Shown here piece after piece: positions 62,392 to 64,000 of a DNA stretch of 64,000 bases. The stretch covers positions 1,178,001 through 1,242,000 of the forward strand of contig NZ_SMTL01000001.1 of the NCBI RefSeq assembly GCF_004358025.1, written 5' to 3'. Position numbers and translations under genes: made by a program. This stretch comes from Rhizobium deserti (lineage in GTDB: Bacteria > Pseudomonadota > Alphaproteobacteria > Rhizobiales > Rhizobiaceae). Position 1 is the first letter of the stretch. Each line of letters begins with the position of its first letter. Under the pieces are notes generated by a model. The model searched no databases. It was not told where the DNA came from and saw only the letters and a program-made list of their open reading frames with translations.

Positions 62392-63189
62392 TTAATCGAT
62401 GGTGCACAGAACGGATTGCGGGAATAGGCAGTCTTCGCCAAGCGCCGTGAAAGCGACGCGGTCGATCTGCATGCTGACCGGCCCCGTATAAGCAAAGGGC
62501 CCCATCCAGTCCTTGAAAGTATCGCTGCCCCACAGGCTCAGGAATATCTTCTGGGCGTTCGATGGCAACTTGGCCTTGTCGGTCACTTCCTGGACCAGCT
62601 TGCCGTTCAAGAAATAGCGGATCCGGTTTGGCTCCCAGATGAAGGCATAGTCGTTGAAGCTCTTGTCGGCACCCTCGGCAACGGGGGCAAGCTTTTCATT
62701 GCCGCCCTTGCCATTGACATACTGGTTAACCTGAACTTGGCTGGTGTCCTTTCCGAGAACCTCGAAGTCTATCTCGTCCCAGGGCTTCTTGTCGGTCGGG
62801 CCGATATAGCTGAAGAAGGCCGAGTTGAGGCCCGATCCAGGTGCGGTCTTCATGCGGACTTCATAGGTGCCGTAGCCGAACCGCGCCTTGGTCTGGATCT
62901 CGCCGCACAGGTATTTCCGATCGGCGGCCTTGCCTTCGGCAAACGAAAGACGCAGTTCGCCACCCTCGACCTGCACCTGCTTCTTGGACCAGGTGCAGTT
63001 CTGGTGGCTGCCATTGTTCCAGCCGTCCGAGATATACCAGATCGACCGGTCGAGACTGTCGAAATTCTCGACGAAGGACTTGCCGGTAACACCTTCCTGG
63101 GCATGCAGCGGAGGCGCGACAAGAGACACCATCGCTACCACCAAGATCTGGTAGACCCGTCGGTTCTGTATCTCGCGTTCTTGGGCCAT
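62392..63189 (-). CDS. exoK: Secreted endo-beta-1,3-1,4-glycanase ExoK (GH16)
   Basis: A 265-residue glycoside hydrolase family 16 enzyme with a signal peptide (to about PPLHA). The catalytic motif is DEIDFEVLG near residues 138-146, holding the nucleophile and acid Glu. In Sinorhizobium ExoK trims nascent succinoglycan to low-mass forms. The ATG at 63189 has AGAGGTG upstream; a GTG three codons earlier is possible. Confidence 0.93.
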   Translation of the reverse strand: MAQEREIQNRRVYQILVVAMVSLVAPPLHAQEGVTGKSFVENFDSLDRSIWYISDGWNNGSHQNCTWSKKQVQVEGGELRLSFAEGKAADRKYLCGEIQTKARFGYGTYEVRMKTAPGSGLNSAFFSYIGPTDKKPWDEIDFEVLGKDTSQVQVNQYVNGKGGNEKLAPVAEGADKSFNDYAFIWEPNRIRYFLNGKLVQEVTDKAKLPSNAQKIFLSLWGSDTFKDWMGPFAYTGPVSMQIDRVAFTALGEDCLFPQSVLCTID

Positions 63190-63194
63190 CGATG

Positions 63195-64000
63195 TCACCT
63201 CTGCTGTTGCGTCAAAGCGCGTTTGTTAGGCTGGACAGATGCTGCGGGCGGATAGAATTTGGAAGCGGAAGAGGATTTCGCCGTGCGGCCACGGCTGCCC
63301 GTCAGCACTTCGTAGACGCTCGTCAGCCTTGTCGAAACCAACGCATTGGTGGCGGCCAGCACGACAAAGCTGATGACGATCGCAAGCAGGTAAAAGAGCG
63401 GGTAGAGCGCATCGCCAGCTACGCGGTTCCAGACCATCCACATCATCACCAGTAGCGGATAGTGAGCGCAGAAGATCCAGAAGCTGAGGCTGCCGGTGGC
63501 GGCCAATCGTTGCCCGAGGCGGCTGCGGATGACCAGAGCCGACATCAGCCAGAAACCGCCTGCGCCGATGATCGACAGTGCGTTGCGGGCCAGATCCAAA
63601 GCCCAGGGGAAGTTCGGGCCCGAAGCATAAAGCCCGATCGACAGCAGAAAGGCGGCGGCCAGCATGGCAAGCGTGCCGGCGACCGCGAAACGATCGAAGC
63701 GTTTCAGCTCCACTTGGTTGAGCGCGATAAAGATGCCGAAGGTGAAGCTGAAGAGGATCGACTTTTTAAGAACAATCCCGAGCGTAACATCCGGCAGCAC
63801 GGCGACGACGAAGAGCACGATCAGGGTCAGCACCGGCAGGCGGCGCACCAGGAAGGCAAGGATCGGTGACAGAATGATGCAGGCGATCAGGTCGCGCAGA
63901 AAGTAGAGCGGGATGTTGACCGGCAGTCCTTCCGTCGCAAAGGCATAGGTCAGAAACTCCCGAGCCGATGCATGCCACAGATCAGGAAAATAGCCGTTGC
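63195..64000 (-). CDS. exoH: Succinoglycan succinyltransferase ExoH (acyltransferase 3), 5' end outside window
   Basis: The visible 268 or so residues form a polytopic acyltransferase-3 protein with at least seven helices and a basic C-terminal tail. ExoH adds the succinyl group to succinoglycan, which makes the polymer open to cleavage by ExoK. Its stop is 5 bases before the exoK start. The gene runs off the right edge; its promoter and the start of the exoHKLAMONP unit are outside. Confidence 0.88.
   Translation of the reverse strand, partial: NGYFPDLWHASAREFLTYAFATEGLPVNIPLYFLRDLIACIILSPILAFLVRRLPVLTLIVLFVVAVLPDVTLGIVLKKSILFSFTFGIFIALNQVELKRFDRFAVAGTLAMLAAAFLLSIGLYASGPNFPWALDLARNALSIIGAGGFWLMSALVIRSRLGQRLAATGSLSFWIFCAHYPLLVMMWMVWNRVAGDALYPLFYLLAIVISFVVLAATNALVSTRLTSVYEVLTGSRGRTAKSSSASKFYPPAASVQPNKRALTQQQR

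Overview
The window is GC-rich, densely coded DNA from an alphaproteobacterium, almost certainly a member of the Rhizobiaceae. The clearest sign is the right end, where exoP, exoN, exoO, exoM, exoA, exoL, exoK and the start of exoH lie in the order known for succinoglycan operons of Sinorhizobium and Agrobacterium, next to a short ftsZ paralogue. DctB/DctD-type regulators, UgpC-type sugar ABC transporters, Tct transporters and EcfG-type stress promoters fit the same group. I cannot name the genus or the replicon.

Layout. 1-6 kb: end of a caa3-type oxidase subunit II gene, a small gene plus a DJ-1/PfpI protein, topoisomerase IB, an HWE-type histidine kinase and a BON-domain protein. 6-12 kb: a sugar ABC transporter with a divergent LacI regulator, then a glycine-rich secreted protein. 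12-19.3 kb: a TctCBA tricarboxylate transporter with a DctB/DctD-like two-component pair and a decayed epoxide-hydrolase-like gene between them. 19.5-23.4 kb: a membrane protein, a flavin disulfide reductase and an asparagine synthetase. 23.5-29.3 kb: a cluster of small proteins, a DUF892 ferritin-like protein and a YbhP/YbhO/YbhN-like module (phosphodiesterase, phospholipase D, membrane protein). 29.2-32.8 kb: a gene-poor segment with a groEL-like remnant, an FNR-type regulator, and a membrane/DUF305 fusion gene with a perfect FNR box. 32.8-43.5 kb: metabolic and regulatory genes, including a flavin monooxygenase, an MFS carrier, two aminotransferases, DUF763 and a sulfite-oxidase-like protein. 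43.5-48.1 kb: a YagTSR-like molybdenum hydroxylase with a divergent TetR regulator and a 24-bp operator candidate. 48.2-54.7 kb: psuK-psuG, the ftsZ paralogue, an M20 peptidase and adenine deaminase. 54.8-64 kb: the exo operon, read leftwards.

The most interesting signal is not a gene. Eleven gene starts follow a GGAAC-N16-(C/G/T)GTT element with identical spacing, the form of EcfG (general stress response sigma factor) promoters in Rhizobiales. Two more are near matches. They precede coxB, the pfpI operon, topoisomerase IB, the BON protein, the DUF1236 protein, several tiny proteins, the phospholipase D, and the YbhP- and YbhN-like genes. The last two share one palindromic 27-bp promoter that reads both ways. 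No gene for the sigma factor or its regulators NepR and PhyR is in the window, but an HWE kinase of the class that feeds PhyR lies among the targets. The left half of the window therefore looks like a set of scattered stress-regulon members.
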